Positions 33,859-44,795 are shown, counted from the stretch's first letter. The stretch is 64,000 nucleotides of DNA from Blastomyces gilchristii SLH14081 (GCF_000003855.2 NW_003101677.1:2601208-2665207), one strand, 5' to 3'. Notes: generated by a model from the sequence alone, not told the origin. Numbers and translations are program-made.

Positions 33859-35764
33859 TCTGCAAAGATCAGAAAAGTCATTCTTCAGATTCTTCTTTAT
33901 ATAAGTCTGTAAGACCTCTGTCTCATGATAAAAGAGCTTATAGATTAATTCTCAGAAGAGTTTCTCCTCTTCTATTAAATCTATTATCAGATTCATCTCA
34001 TAGTAAGATATAAGTTCAGCTATCTTAGCTGAACTAAACATCTCTATAAGCTCTCAGTATTTCTCTGATATCTGAAACTCAGTTTTTATAACTGTGAAGT
34101 TCTCAGGTATTTACAAAGTTATTATATAGATGAGTGTGTCTTCTCTAACTAGCTCTACAGTATTAACTGATTCTATCTTCATAAGTAAGTCTGTCAACAC
34201 TGAACAGAAGTATAAATCTGACTTATAGATAGCTTTGTATGAATTGTATCTTTAAAGTTATACAAGTCTTAAGTATATGTTATCTGTGATATCTATAATA
34301 ATTACAGTTTCTGCAAATCTTCTTCAAGTTCTGAAGAGATCTTGCAATTCAAAGATAACTCTTATAAGTTTCTCAGCTCTTAGATCTGAGTTCTTGTATC
34401 TCACTTATTATAAGAGCAGATTTTCAGTTTTCATCACTCAGTTTATTTACTCTGTGAGCTTTAGAAACACTACAGTGATCTGAAATTCTGAGTTTATTAA
34501 TACTTTTCATACTTACAGAGCAGTAGTACTACAGTATAGTCTCTTTCTATAAGTATATATATTCATTGAGAGAGTAACAGATTCAGATATTAGCTTTAAC
34601 ACTCTTAAGAAGACTGTTACTAACTCTGTCTGCAACTTCTCAAATTTCTATTTTATTTATACAGACAGTTTGTATAGAGATGTTCTGATTTAGAATAAAT
34701 AAAGCAGAGACTCTTTTTCTTAATCTCTCTATTATACATTCTATTCACAGAAGCTTGTGAAGCTCTCTCTTTCTACTCAGCAGTCAGATATAAATCTCTC
34801 TATATCTTATCATCTTTCTCTGATAAATCTGTTCTCTGTTATTCTGACTCTCAAAGAGTTAATCAGTGATCTGCTCTTCACAGATCTATAACTCTCACAG
34901 TAATTCATAAGTAGTGAATAAGAGTTATCAGTTTCTTCAGAGTTAAGAACTTAGAGTCTTATTTAATAAGCTTATTCTATATATCTTTATTCAGCTTCTT
35001 TATAAATATTATTATTCAGATCTTGTTTCAGAGCCCTGTTTTCACAGATCTCAGTTCATATTATAATTTTATAAAGTACTGTGAGTAGTCTTCATCAGAT
35101 TTCTTATCTCTTTTTCTAATATTAATAATCACAGTTCAGATATTCTCTGTTCAGTTTATAGAGTCTCTTAACTTATTCTCTAGATAAATCTTAAGAACAG
35201 ATCAGTGAGATCTCTTATAATTATTCTCTAAATAATTTAGTCAGTTCTTAACTTCAGTGTAGTAAAGATCTGTTATTATATAAATAATAGCTTCTTCATC
35301 TTTTATATTACTTAGTCAGACTTGTAAGTCAATTTCAAATATAAACTTATAAAAGCTTTTATAGATTATGATTTAATAGATAATCTTAAGTAGTCACAGC
35401 TTAAGAAAGTTTCTTTTCAGTTCATAGATGTCTCTGAAGATTATGTCTAAAGACTTAGTTTGAGAGTGTTTACAGACAGTAAGCATTTCTTGTAGAAAAA
35501 TAGCTTAATTCTGTAAAAGATACTCAAAAATGTTCTTCACTGAGATTGATTCATTTATAAATTTAGAGAGTTTCTCTGTCACAGATACAGAGAATAATGT
35601 TCTGTAAGTAATTAATAAGTTCTCTGAGACTTCTTTTACAGAGATTATTCATGATTCAGATAGCTGCTTTTGAGTATCTGTAGCAGAGTTTACAGAGATT
35701 GAAGTATACAAGTTTCTAGTTCTTTCAGTTATAACAGACAGTTGCTGACTGACAGAGCTTGAAA
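33859..35764 (-). pseudogene. G1 copy 2 5' region: RT start, protease, gag remnants
   Basis: This stretch is collinear with about 60800-62707 of the complete G1. On the minus strand it should encode Gag next to the 5' LTR, then protease and the beginning of RT. I can see no intact zinc knuckle, and frames are short. A candidate protease motif (LIDS) exists in the complete copy near 61125-61145. The plus-strand frame at 34277-34483 recurs at 61219-61425, but it is the shadow of the gag region and does not resemble a known protein. Confidence 0.55.
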
Positions 35765-36022
35765 TATAAGAATAAGTACTCACAGGTGATTATTCAGATA
35801 TTTACAGCTTGACATGATATATACTATTAAATACTAGAAGTATTCATGATAGAAAGATAAAATGTAGAGATTAAATATAATATAGCATTTAAGCTGAGTT
35901 GTAAATAGTAGTCATGAACTTCAGTCTATATAGTTGTATGTAGACAAGAGCTGCTAACTCTATTGATTACGCAAGAGATAGAAATAGAGGTAAAGAATTC
36001 GTGAGAAGTGAGATTTCTTACA
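35765..36022 (-). repeat. G1 copy 2 5' LTR
   Basis: This 258-bp LTR starts TATAAGAATAAG (TG changed to TA) and ends TTCTTACA. It is followed by TGATA, the partner of TGATG before 20983. The first base pair of the element end has thus been altered by a transition. Confidence 0.92.
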
Positions 36023-36647
36023 TGATAACATCTCTATCTACACTTAGTTTTGTAAGCATTTTCAATCTTTATAATGAATAGAGAGTGAGATCACAAGCAT
36101 TGAAATATATAAGAGCATCTAGGTATTTCTTCAGTGTTTACATTGTATTTATATTTAATTCTGTCAGTATTAAAATTGTCAGTGCAGGAGTTTCTTGTTA
36201 AGAAAATCATTGAATCTCTTCATATTAATGTTATTGAGTTGCATGCATATTAGCTATTTATTGTTGTTGTAATTTCAACATTGCTCAGAGTCACTGTGAC
36301 ACTGTGTCTATGCTTATATTCACAGATTCTCTTATATTATCATTAGACATAATTATATCATTCATCAGATGTATAATTAAAAGAAGTGTAATTATATAAA
36401 TATCTCATACATCTGTATCAGAACTCTCAGATCTTTTACTGATATTCTTTTATAAAATCTTATTGCAGAGTCAGAGTGACTGATAAATAAGCTTCTATTT
36501 AGAGACTCAGTGTTTACTTAACTGATTGAAACTCAGTGTCTGCTTAACTGTTTAATCATTTCTCTATTTCTTACACATTGTTACACATTCAGATATCTTC
36601 TCAATAAGTAATTGTTTCTAATAAGAAGATGATGAATATTTTTCAAG
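36023..36647 (-). pseudogene. G2 copy 2 gag 5' part
   Basis: This is the minus-strand counterpart of about 44705-45350 in the complete G2, and a parallel copy lies at 38273-39172. It is the leader and the N-terminal part of Gag, separated from the rest of copy 2 by the G1 insertion. No motif survives. Open frames are below 60 codons. Confidence 0.6.
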
Positions 36648-36959
36648 TGTAAAAGATCTACACTGAATAAATCAGTATAATATATAGATCTTATAATATA
36701 AAAATGAAAAATGTTGGAGAAGAAAAGAAAGAGAAAGTGCACAAATCAGTGATTAGAGTGAATATTTATATATATACACAGTGAAGCTTCAGAGTAAAAG
36801 AATAGAGGCTCTGTGTACATAATAAAGCTTCAGAGTGAAAGAATCGAAATTTCATGAGTTTTTCAGCTGAGAATTAATAACTGAGAATTAGAGCTTTCAG
36901 CGGAATCTGTGAAGTGTAATGAAATAGTCTATATAATTGATGAGGCGCAGCCCGTCACA
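36648..36959 (-). repeat. G2 copy 2 5' LTR
   Basis: This 312-bp LTR is the reverse complement of the 44391-44704 LTR. It starts TGTAAAAGATC (family start TGTAAGAAG) and ends GAGGCGCAGCCCGTCACA. The next five bases, CTGAT, are the presumed target duplication in G2 copy 3. The last 20 bases keep CpG sites while the middle is heavily mutated. Confidence 0.88.
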
Positions 36960-37517
36960 CTGATAGAAGTTAGTAAATCTGATAAAGCTTCATATATCTT
37001 TCACAGTATATAAATCTTTTCATTCAAAAATGACAGAGACCTTCTCAGAATTCATTCAAATTCTCCTATTAACTTCTATGATAAAACCTAGATATTTTAT
37101 ACTCTTGACTTTGAAATTATATTTGTTAATATCTATTAATAGTTCTGCTTCTTATAATCATTGTAATACTCTTTATACATATTCTTGATATTCTTTTCTG
37201 AATTCATCAGTGAAGATGAGAATGTTATCAAGATACACAGATACAAATTCATTAAGAAAATCTTGAAGTGCTCATTTGATATACTTCTGAAATGTATTAA
37301 GAGTATTAGCTAGTTTAAAGAGTGTGACTACTCATTCAAAGAGATTATAATATATTCAGAATACTGTAAGTTATTCATTTTCTTCAGTGATATGAATCTT
37401 ATAAAATATAATAATGACATCTCACTTTGTAAACTATTGAGCTTATCTAATATGAGCTAGAGTTTCATTGATAAGAGATAAAGAATAGCAGTTCTTCTTG
37501 ATTAATCTGTTCAATTC

Positions 37518-37739
37518 TCAATAGTTCACACAGAATTGAAGTTCTTCACCTGATTTCTTTGCACAGAGATTAGAGGCTGTGACAGAAGAGTTACTAATAT
37601 ATATAAATTCTTTATTTAACAGATTATTGAATGTCTTCTGAAGAAGAAGAAGTTCATCTTGAATCATATTATAAAGAAGGTCTGATAGTGATTCAGAGTT
37701 CTTATGATTCTTCTTTTTTAATTTAATATTGTGATTCAC
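37518..37739 (-). pseudogene. G2 copy 3 reverse transcriptase N-terminal remnant
   Basis: The 73-codon frame begins MNHNIKLKKKNHKNSESLSD, continues LLYNMIQDELLLLQKTFNNL and ends with FIYIS...KKSGEELQFCVNY. This is the entry to a Ty3 chromovirus RT: 'DhaIdLkpg..p...plY.ms..El..lr..l.dLl.kGfIr.S.sp..apvlfv.KkdG.lR.CvDY'. It is the best preserved G2 RT entry in the window. The next conserved part, LNKIT, is already out of frame. Confidence 0.85.
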
Positions 37740-38599
37740 TTCTGAGTCTCGTAAAGAGAGTAGGTTTGTAATATTATCTTATTAAAAGATATCTAGATAT
37801 TAATGATATTATTAAGAGAGTTTTGTATAAGAATCTATTATTATAACACAGAATAACTTTTCTAGAGCTTTTTTAATATTGATCAGACTGACAGAGTAGA
37901 TTATCATATAATCTTACTACTGACTCTGTCAGTGACTTCATTGAGAGTTCTTTCAGAGCATTTTATAAGTGTTGACAGAGATCTGTGTCAGATTCATAGT
38001 CTTGTAAATATCATCTTTATAAATTCTATCATTGTTAGAGAATATCAAGCTTCTGTTTCAAGCATTCAATATTTCTCTATCAAGTACTCTGTAATCAATC
38101 TAATACTTTCTACTGCATAGTAGTATCTCTGGACAGAATATTAAGATATCTGATAATATTGTCAGATATATATAATACTGATTCATATATTTTTATTCAT
38201 GAATGAAACTTCTATTCTATATAATTCTTCAATCAATCATTGATATATCAATCTTAATTAGTTAATAAACTGATGACATCTTTATTTACACTTAGTTTTA
38301 CAAGCATTTTCAATCTTCATGATGAGTAGAGAGTGAGATTAGAAGTATTAAAATATATAAGAGTATCTAAGTATTTCTTCAGTGCTTATATTATGTTTAT
38401 ATTCAATTCTGTCAGTGTTGAGATTTCTTATTAAAACAATTGTTAAATTTCTTTGTATTAATATTATTAACTTGCATGCATATCAGCTATCTGTTTTTAT
38501 TGTAATTTCAACATTACTCAGAGTTATTATAGTACTGTGTCTACATTCACATTTGAGAGTTTTCTCATATTATCAGTTGATATATTGTTTGTTGAATGT

Positions 38600-38999
38600 A
38601 TAATATCTATAAAGTGCTCCGGTGACTGAATGATTAATGCGGTTATCTGATAGCATCTTGACATGGGAAATCAAGGCATATGAGTTTAAAACCCGCAGAG
38701 AATACATTAAATCTGGAACTTAAGCATCTCAGATTTCTAATAAATACAGAGATGTATAAATCAATTCAATAAATTACTCTATGTTTCTGAGATAAGAAGT
38801 TATTATTACATGTATTTAATTATCACTTCTTTATATTTTCTATATTCTTATTATCTTGATGTGATCTCAATATCTGTATTTTCTCCTGTATAATCAACAC
38901 TTAACCTGTATTTAACATTATGTAAGAACTCATTATAAGCTTCGCTTGTATATAAGTATAATGAAAGAATAATAATAATAATAATAATATCTATAAAGT
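38600..38999. repeat. Target duplication of SINE D
   Basis: ATAATATCTATAAAGT is found at 38600-38615 and 38984-38999. The first bases overlap the (AAT)n tail, so the certain part is ATCTATAAAGT (11 bp) and the maximum is 16 bp. Confidence 0.85.
38616..38983 (+). mobile_element. tRNA-derived SINE, copy D
   Basis: This full-length copy of about 368 bp runs in plus orientation. The head GCTCCGGTGACTGAATGATT shows changes of GG to GA and CC to TT relative to copies A and C. The B box region has become GAGTTTAAAACCC. The body and the tail TATAATGAAAGAATAATAAT are typical. It is the most mutated of the five. Confidence 0.9.
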
Positions 39000-39172
39000 C
39001 AGAAGAAGTGTAATTGTATAAATATCTTATATATCTAAGATATTAGAACTCTCAAGTCTTTCACTGATATTCTCTCTTATAAGATCTTATTCTCTTTGTA
39101 AGATTTTATTCTTTTTATAAGATCTTGTTACAGAGTCTGAATGACTGATAAGTAAGCTTCTATTTATTGATA

Positions 39173-39500
39173 ATTACTACACCTACTCTAGTCACGTGTC
39201 ACTTCAACCTATTTAGTGTAACTCGCGTAGATAGATTATACAACATAACAATGTTATTCTTCAAGAGGTTATAAAGCTCTTCATAAGTAATAAATAACTG
39301 TAATAATGTGTAAATTGACATCTTCACATGTCATTACAAGCGTGCCTAGATGATTTCTTGAGTGATTAAACTCATAATTAATCTAAGATTCAGAGAGATG
39401 CCTGACTTAACAAAAGAATATATGTCTTCAAGATAGAGAAATGAGAAAACATCAGAGCAGTAAACACAAGATCACAGATCACTCTTAATAGTAATAATGA
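39173..39500 (+). other. Leader region of the copia element, LTR not identified
   Basis: Between the end of G2 copy 3 and copia gag lies about 330 bp. It begins TGATAATTACTACACCTAC and keeps a few CpG sites (CACGTG, ACTCGCG) near 39194-39232. It could be the 5' LTR or leader of the copia element. I could not find a matching 3' LTR after 50099, so the boundary is not proven. Confidence 0.4.
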
Positions 39501-39504
39501 ATTA

Positions 39505-40660
39505 AAAGACAGCTTCTGAGATGTTTGAGATCAATGATATGATTATAAATGAACAGTTTGACAAGTTCAACAATGAATACAAAGACCTGGTTGAAGGCAT
39601 CAGTGAGATGTCAGACAATGTAGAGAGTTTAAGTGACTGAAACAATAATAGCTCTATAAGTAAGAAGACTTACATAAGACTAGAAATTACAAGACTTCAG
39701 CATAAAGTTAAGCAAATGAAGACAGACAGAGATGAAAATGAAGAGCTTAACACAGATTTAATGAACTATCTTTAACAGAAGAGTAGAACATCTGCATTGA
39801 TGAAGATTCTTAATAAATTCAGAGATTAAGTAAGATCTATAAAGAAGCCTGTTGTACTCACTGACTCTGTAAATTACTCTATATGAAAAGAAGAGATTCT
39901 GCTTACAGTGAGACAATCTGAAACAGATGACATTCTTAATAATAAGCAGATTAATTCTGATGAGAATGTCAGTATGAATATGCAACATTTTTAATTAGAA
40001 TAGAATATCTGACTATATAACTATATATAATCTGCAATTGTCTCACAGGCTAAATCTCACTTTATTATACTTAAGAAGTTTCAACTATCTGCTTATTCTC
40101 TATGATCTGTCATAGAGAATAATTTTACTGAGAGGCCTGCTATTTACAGAACTTATCTGTTTCAAGAATTAATTGAGATGATATCAAAATCAAAGAGTTC
40201 TGATCATGAATTTATTGAATGTTTAATCACAATCAGAACTGATTATATCTGATTGAGATATAATATCAAAAATTTCATGTTTTTCAACAGACTTTCTACA
40301 GAGGTTAGTAAAGATTGATCATCTTTTATAAAAAATTGATTGAATGTAATAGAGAAGAATGAGAATGCTAGAACACTTGAAGATGATTTCATGAAATTGT
40401 GTCAAGATATTCTTCTACAATTGTCAGCTACTGATGAATCTCTTATCTCTGATGAAAAGATCTCTGCAAATAATACTCAAGATTTCAATAGAAAGAATAA
40501 AAAGAAGAAGAAGAAGAAGAAGATCTCTGAGAACAAGAACAAAGATTTCATCAAGTCAGATAGAAAGAATAATAATGCTACTAAAACATGTTATTACTGT
40601 CAGAAGATTGGCCACATTCAAACAGATTACTGATTGAAATTTCCTGAAAAACACTCTACT
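39505..40660 (+). pseudogene. copia Gag remnant with CCHC knuckle
   Basis: The plus strand encodes a Glu/Lys-rich Gag. The frame at 40340-40633 includes EDDFMKLCQDILLQLSATDE, a run of Lys, and the knuckle CYYCQKIGHIQTDY at 40589-40630. It fits CX2CX4HX4C with the last Cys changed to Tyr (TGC to TAC). The next codon TGA stands where Trp usually follows. In copia elements the knuckle packages RNA. Upstream parts are in other frames because of small shifts. Confidence 0.82.
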
Positions 40661-40729
40661 AGCTGTGATAAGAATAAGGATAAGAATGAAACAGGCTCAG
40701 CGCTAGTTCATAATATCATTGAGTAAGTG

Positions 40730-40900
40730 TTTTATACAACAGAAACAGTCTATTCTACTGATCAAACTGGCAAAGATATCTGAGTTCTGAACTCTGAATT
40801 CAGTGCTCATGCTACACCTTGTAAGAATCTCATATCAATAGTGCTACAGAAGGTTAATATTATATTAAAGATGACTGACAGATTGACAGCTTCTGCAACA
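40730..40900 (+). pseudogene. copia protease remnant
   Basis: Near 40780-40815 the frame reads stop-VLNSEFSAHAT. This is the copia retropepsin active-site block W-hydrophobic-L-D-S-G-A-S-x-H-h-T, with Asp changed to Asn and Gly to Glu, both G-to-A changes. It lies about 150 bases downstream of the zinc knuckle, as expected. The next frame at 40841-41032 continues toward the integrase with an LLQNVCYILKLKINLMSFEKL segment, a typical linker ('vlyvPglk.nLlSv..L'). Confidence 0.75.
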
Positions 40901-41279
40901 GCTATAGAGAAGGTGAATATATCAGTTAAAGAAGTAAATCTGCTACTGCAGAATGTCTGCTACATTCTCAAGCTAAAGATTAATCTTATGAGTTTTGAGA
41001 AGCTTGTATGTCAGAGTTATATATATAAGTAACTGATCTACAGAAACACTTATTTAATCTTGCTAATCTCTTCTAACAAGATATTGAGTTTTACTGCTAA
41101 ATTAAGTAATAAGAATATCTACATTCTGGAAAAACAATCAATGACTAGAGACTTGATTCAATTCATAATATTAAATAATGAATTTAAATCTGTGAAAATT
41201 CTACAGTCTGCAGAGAAAAAAGATTCTCTGCTAGTATTGTTTAATAAGAATATTAAGATTATTGAACATACAATGTTAT

Positions 41280-42100
41280 AATAACATCAAAAGCTTGATT
41301 ATCTCAATTCTGCAGATATCACTAAATTAGTAGCAGATTTATGACTGAGAATGAGAATTAAGAGTGACAGGGCTTTGCTGTTTACAAGACCTGTGTACAG
41401 GTAAAAATAACATATTCAATATTTACATCAATGACAAGAACTGTCAAACCTGTAATAAGATTCTTCATGAACCTTGCAGATGATAACTGTATACTATATA
41501 ATGAAATCAACCTCTCTACTCATGAAGAAGCTAATTATTGAATAAGTATTATAAATAATGCTACATGCTACAGGTGAATTATTCTTATAATGTCAAAGAG
41601 TGAGGTCACTGTGTATTTAATAATCTTTATTAACAGAATTGAGGTCACTACTCAATGTTGAATTGAGACTTTACACTGAGATGATAAAGATGAATTTAAA
41701 AGTGACAAATTAAAGACCTACTGTCAGTAGAAAGAGATTACATATAAGATCACTACATCTGATACATTACAGTTCAACAGCCCTGCAGAACATATCAATT
41801 ATATTATAGATAAAAAGACAAGAAGCTTACTATTCAATAGCAGACTTATAAGAGAACTTTGAGATAAAGCTATTTAAGCTGCAGTCATGATAATCAACAC
41901 ATTTCTAACATCAATGAAGATTTACAGGTGAGAGAGAGAAACTTCATTATCTTGTTTTAAAGCTTAAACAGATGTTCAACCTTCTACTCATTAAATATGC
42001 AGATGAGAATGTAAGATATATAAGAAGAATATGAAGATTATCAATAAGCTTGTAAATAGAACTGATAGCAAGAAATTATAATTAGTTAAATATCAAGAAC
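41280..42100 (+). pseudogene. copia integrase remnant
   Basis: The reading begins HQKLDYLNSADITKLV near 41287 (the His-x-x-x-Gly-H zinc domain entry). A CXXC at about 41388 follows, then YILIMSKSEVTVYLIIFINR near 41590, and QFNSPAEHINYIIDKKTRSLLF near 41770-41830, which equals the 'qNGvaEr.nrti.e.aRsll' block of copia integrase. Catalytic Asp blocks are partly recognisable. Integrase lying before RT is the defining copia order. Many in-frame stops make it inactive. Confidence 0.8.
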
Positions 42101-42499
42101 TGTATTAATATCATATCTGAGATTCTGCAACCTGAAAGCTTGAGATTGTAAGAAATATTGTTTTTAATGAAGAACTGACAACAGAAGAAGTATCAGCAAA
42201 TGTTATTAGAGAAGTAGTTAAACTGTCAGAGAAATTGACTATTCTTGATATTATAAAGAGATGACAACACTGTCTTCTAAGAAGACTTACAAAGAATAAA
42301 TCTGATATTTTAAAGATACTTACTGATAATGATATAAACAGTGCACTGAAATCAACATATCTACTAGATAATGAGACAGAACTTGTTAATGATAATATAA
42401 ATAACTTTGTGAATGATGAAGATTCTGTACTCAGTGTTCTTAATGACTGTCTGATCACACTGACAGAGGTCAAAAGAAGTCATGAATGAAAACATTGTC

Positions 42500-43432
42500 A
42501 CCAGACAATGAAGAAGGAAGTGAAAACTTTTGAATAGAAGAAGACATATATTGTTATTGAAAAGACCTCAGAAATGAACATTCTTACAGATAAATAAGTG
42601 TATAATTGAAAATTGCATAATAAGAATGAAATTATTCACTTTAGAGCTTATTAAGTAATTAGAGAATTTCTACAATAATAAGATATTCATTATAATAAGT
42701 CATATACAGCAGTGATATCTGAACCTATATTATAGAGCTTATTCACTATATCAACAGTAAGAGGTTGAAAAGTCAGATTGATTGACTATATATCTGTGTT
42801 TTTAAATAAGGTATTATCTCAGAATGAGATGATATTTATACAACTACTCACAGAGATCAAGCACAGTTGTGATGAATTAGTAGAGCTTGTACATCAGAGC
42901 TTATACAGAATGAAACAGACAGTAAGAACATGATATTTTCTTATAACAGAACACTTAATAAATCTAGAATTCAAGATCTCATCTTACAACAGTGAATTTC
43001 TTTATCATTTAATTTATAAGTTATTCTTGACACTATATATTGATAACTGTCAAATCACAGAACCTGAAGAGAGTGAAATTGAGTAGATTTTAATGAAAAT
43101 CAGAAAAAGGTTTGAGATAAAAGAAGTTGAACAGAATAAACCTTATGTGAAAATGAAGATCAAATATTGAGATGAAAATCTAGTAATTACACAGAGCTGT
43201 TATGTTGAAGAAATATTAGAAGATTTTGAAATGAATAAGATTAACTCTGCAAAGACCTCAATAATGACAGGCATATGACTGAAATTTTCACCTAATAAGA
43301 ATGATGAATTGAATAACAACTTTACAGCTATAAAATATTGTCAAGAATTGAGATTATTACAGTATTTAATCTTAAGTAGTTAGTCAGATCTGATATTCAC
43401 AGTCAACTATCTCTCACATTTTAACTTGTATT
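42500..43432 (+). pseudogene. copia reverse transcriptase remnant
   Basis: The catalytic box reads LTLYIDNCQIT at about 43030-43059, with YIDN at 43036-43047 in place of the copia YVDD. Upstream the plus strand encodes a Lys/Glu-rich RT fingers region. SINE E splits the gene right after the thumb, and the reading continues at 43809. The second catalytic Asp is now Asn, so the enzyme is dead regardless of stops. Confidence 0.8.
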
Positions 43433-43821
43433 ATTATTATTATTATTATTATTCTTTAATTATACTCATATGCAAGCGGAGCTTATGATGAGTTCTTGTG
43501 TGATGTTAAATACAGGCCAAGTGTTGATTATACAGGAGGAAATACAGGTGTTGAGATCATGCCAAGATAACAAGAACATAGGAAAATACAAAGAAGTGAC
43601 AATTAAATACATGCAATAATAACTTCCCAGCCCAGGAACATAGAGCGATTTATTGAAGCGATTTGTACACCTCTGTATTTATTAGAAACCTGAGATGCTT
43701 GAGTTTCAGATTTAATGTATTCTCTGCGGGTTTCGAACCCACATGCCTTAGTTTCCCATATCAAGGTGCTCCCAGGTGGCCGCATTAACCATTCAGTCAC
43801 TGAGGCAATTTAACTTGTATT
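43420..43821. repeat. 13-bp target duplication of SINE E
   Basis: TTTAACTTGTATT is present at 43420-43432 and 43809-43821. Joining the flanks restores a continuous copia RT-RNase H spacer. Confidence 0.92.
43433..43808 (-). mobile_element. tRNA-derived SINE, copy E
   Basis: This full-length 376-bp copy runs in minus orientation with a 3' tail of eight or more ATT units at its left. The B box region TTTCGAACCC is intact. The A box region has changed (CATTCAGTCA instead of CATTCGGCCA). The minus-strand frame at 43603-43800 is the same fortuitous frame as in copy C. Confidence 0.92.
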
Positions 43822-44390
43822 CATACAAAGCATGTTGAGCAGTGTTGAAGCATGTTCTACATTATGTCAAGAAGATGAAAAATCATGGCATATTATATAG
43901 AAAGAAGATCAGTGATAAGAATCTGAGTTCTGTAATATACTATGATTCAGACTGAGTAGAAGTGAATTCTTAATACAAATTAACTACTGACTATATTATA
44001 TTGATTAATGAGTCATCAATCTCATAATAGTTGCAGAGACAGACATCTATTATTAAATCAATCACTGAAGCTGAGTATATTGCAGCTAGTGAGACAGCTT
44101 ATAAGATAGTCTGATTAAATAATATGTTATATAATACCAGGTTAATGAATAATAGAAAAGTGAAAATATACTCATATCTCTAAGTTGATAATAAGAGAGC
44201 AATTGATTTAGTAAAGAGAGAATTCTTAACATAAAGATTACATCATATCAAGATTAGATATTATATTCTTCATAATTTAATTGAAAAAGAGAAAATCATG
44301 ATAAAACATGTTAATTCTACAGTGAATATAGCTAATGAGCTTATCAAGTCACTGGCAAAGCCTGCATTTAAAGATTTTATCAAAAGAATT
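43809..44390 (+). pseudogene. copia RNase H remnant
   Basis: The plus strand reads YYDSD-stop-VEVNS near 43929-43962, matching the copia RNase H opening 'gysDsDwAgd' with Trp changed to TGA. Near 44241 HIKIRYYILHNLIEKEKI equals the 'kHidirhhfird' block. The frame at 44298-44390 gives the C-terminus (TVNIANELIKSLAKPAFKDF...), the 'ADilTKpl....f.' end of copia Pol. The last residues continue after the G2 insertion at 50099. Confidence 0.85.
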
Positions 44391-44704
44391 TGTGGCGGGC
44401 TGCGCCCGATCAATCATATAGACTATTCCGTACACTTCATAGATTCCTACCGCCCCATTCCCGATCGCCGATCCTTGGCTGCCACGAACATGTATATTCC
44501 GATCGCCGATCCTTGGCCGCTACAAACACGCGTATATTCTTCCACCTCAAAGCTCCACTGTGTACACCACCACCTACATGTATAAATATTCACTTCAATC
44601 ACTGATTCTTGCACTTTCTCTTTCTTTTCTTCTCTAACATTTTTCTCTTTGTTATATAAGACCTATCAATATAATACTGATCTATTCAGTATAGACTTCT
44701 TACA
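44391..44704 (+). repeat. G2 complete copy 5' LTR (lightly mutated, tandem repeat inside)
   Basis: This 314-bp LTR starts TGTGGCGGGCTGCGCCCGAT and ends CTTCTTACA. It contains two adjacent 39-bp units (44458-44496 and 44497-44535), each with CCGATCGCCGATCCTTGG. The region keeps CpG, CC and GG, unlike almost everything around it. Frames drawn across it (44298-44605) mix copia and LTR sequence and are not genes. Confidence 0.92.
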
Positions 44705-44795
44705 CTAGAAAAATATTCATTATCTTCTTATTAGAAATAATTATTCATACATTATCTTCTCATTAGAAACAATTTTTCACTGAGATATCTGAACA
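44705..44795 (+). repeat. Short direct repeat in the G2 leader
   Basis: Just after the 5' LTR, two related stretches (44712-44741 and 44748-44777) share ATTATCTTCT.ATTAGAAA. The primer-binding site should lie at 44705-44722 (CTAGAAAAATATTC), but mutation prevents naming the tRNA. Confidence 0.55.

Larger units (their letters stand above)
20983..36022 (-). mobile_element. Ty3 chromovirus G1, copy 2 (complete but split by four insertions)
   Basis: This copy has both LTRs (20983-21628 including SINE B, and 35765-36022) and flanking 5-mers TGATG at 20978-20982 and TGATA at 36023-36027. The related G2 copy 3 keeps the empty site (TGATGACATC near 38270). Within it lie SINE B, a 746-bp MITE-like element, a hAT MITE, a hAT transposon and the sequence gap. 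Minus-strand order is 5' LTR at the right, gag, protease, RT, RNase H, integrase, chromodomain, 3' LTR at the left. It is inactive. Confidence 0.9.
16720..36959 (-). mobile_element. Ty3 chromovirus G2, copy 2 (split by G1 copy 2)
   Basis: This G2 copy occupies 16720-20982 and, after the inserted G1, 36023-36959. Its 3' side is cut at the hAT right end, at the position equal to about 49536 in the complete G2, so the chromodomain and 3' LTR are missing. Its 5' LTR is at 36648-36959. From left to right the minus strand holds integrase, RNase H, RT, protease and gag. It appears to be inserted in another G2 (copy 3), because G2 RT sequence starts immediately after its LTR. All frames are broken. 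Confidence 0.85.
36960..39172 (-). mobile_element. Ty3 chromovirus G2, copy 3 (partial, internal deletion)
   Basis: This copy runs from the RT region (36960) leftward in gene terms to the gag leader, where it ends abruptly at about 39172 against the copia element. Compared with copy 2 it lacks about 1 kb: sequence equal to 19792 of copy 2 joins directly to sequence equal to about 20778, near 38067. The missing part holds the zinc knuckle and protease start. SINE D is inserted at 38616-38983. It keeps the uninterrupted G1 target site near 38270. Confidence 0.8.

Noticed and set aside
33693..33912. Open frames across the N run
   Set aside because: The residues are undefined and the frames exist only because N blocks stop codons.
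39173..39500. Copia 5' LTR with exact ends
   Set aside because: No matching 3' LTR was found after 50099, so the ends cannot be fixed.
42111..42473. 120-codon minus-strand Ser-rich frame, the longest open frame in the window
   Set aside because: It is antisense to the copia integrase/RT linker, which is Glu/Lys/Asp-rich on the plus strand. The Ser/Leu-rich reading is the expected shadow.
44298..44605. 95- and 71-codon plus-strand frames with Pro/His-rich C-terminus
   Set aside because: The first joins the copia RNase H end to the G2 LTR across an insertion. The second lies in the LTR. Neither is a gene.
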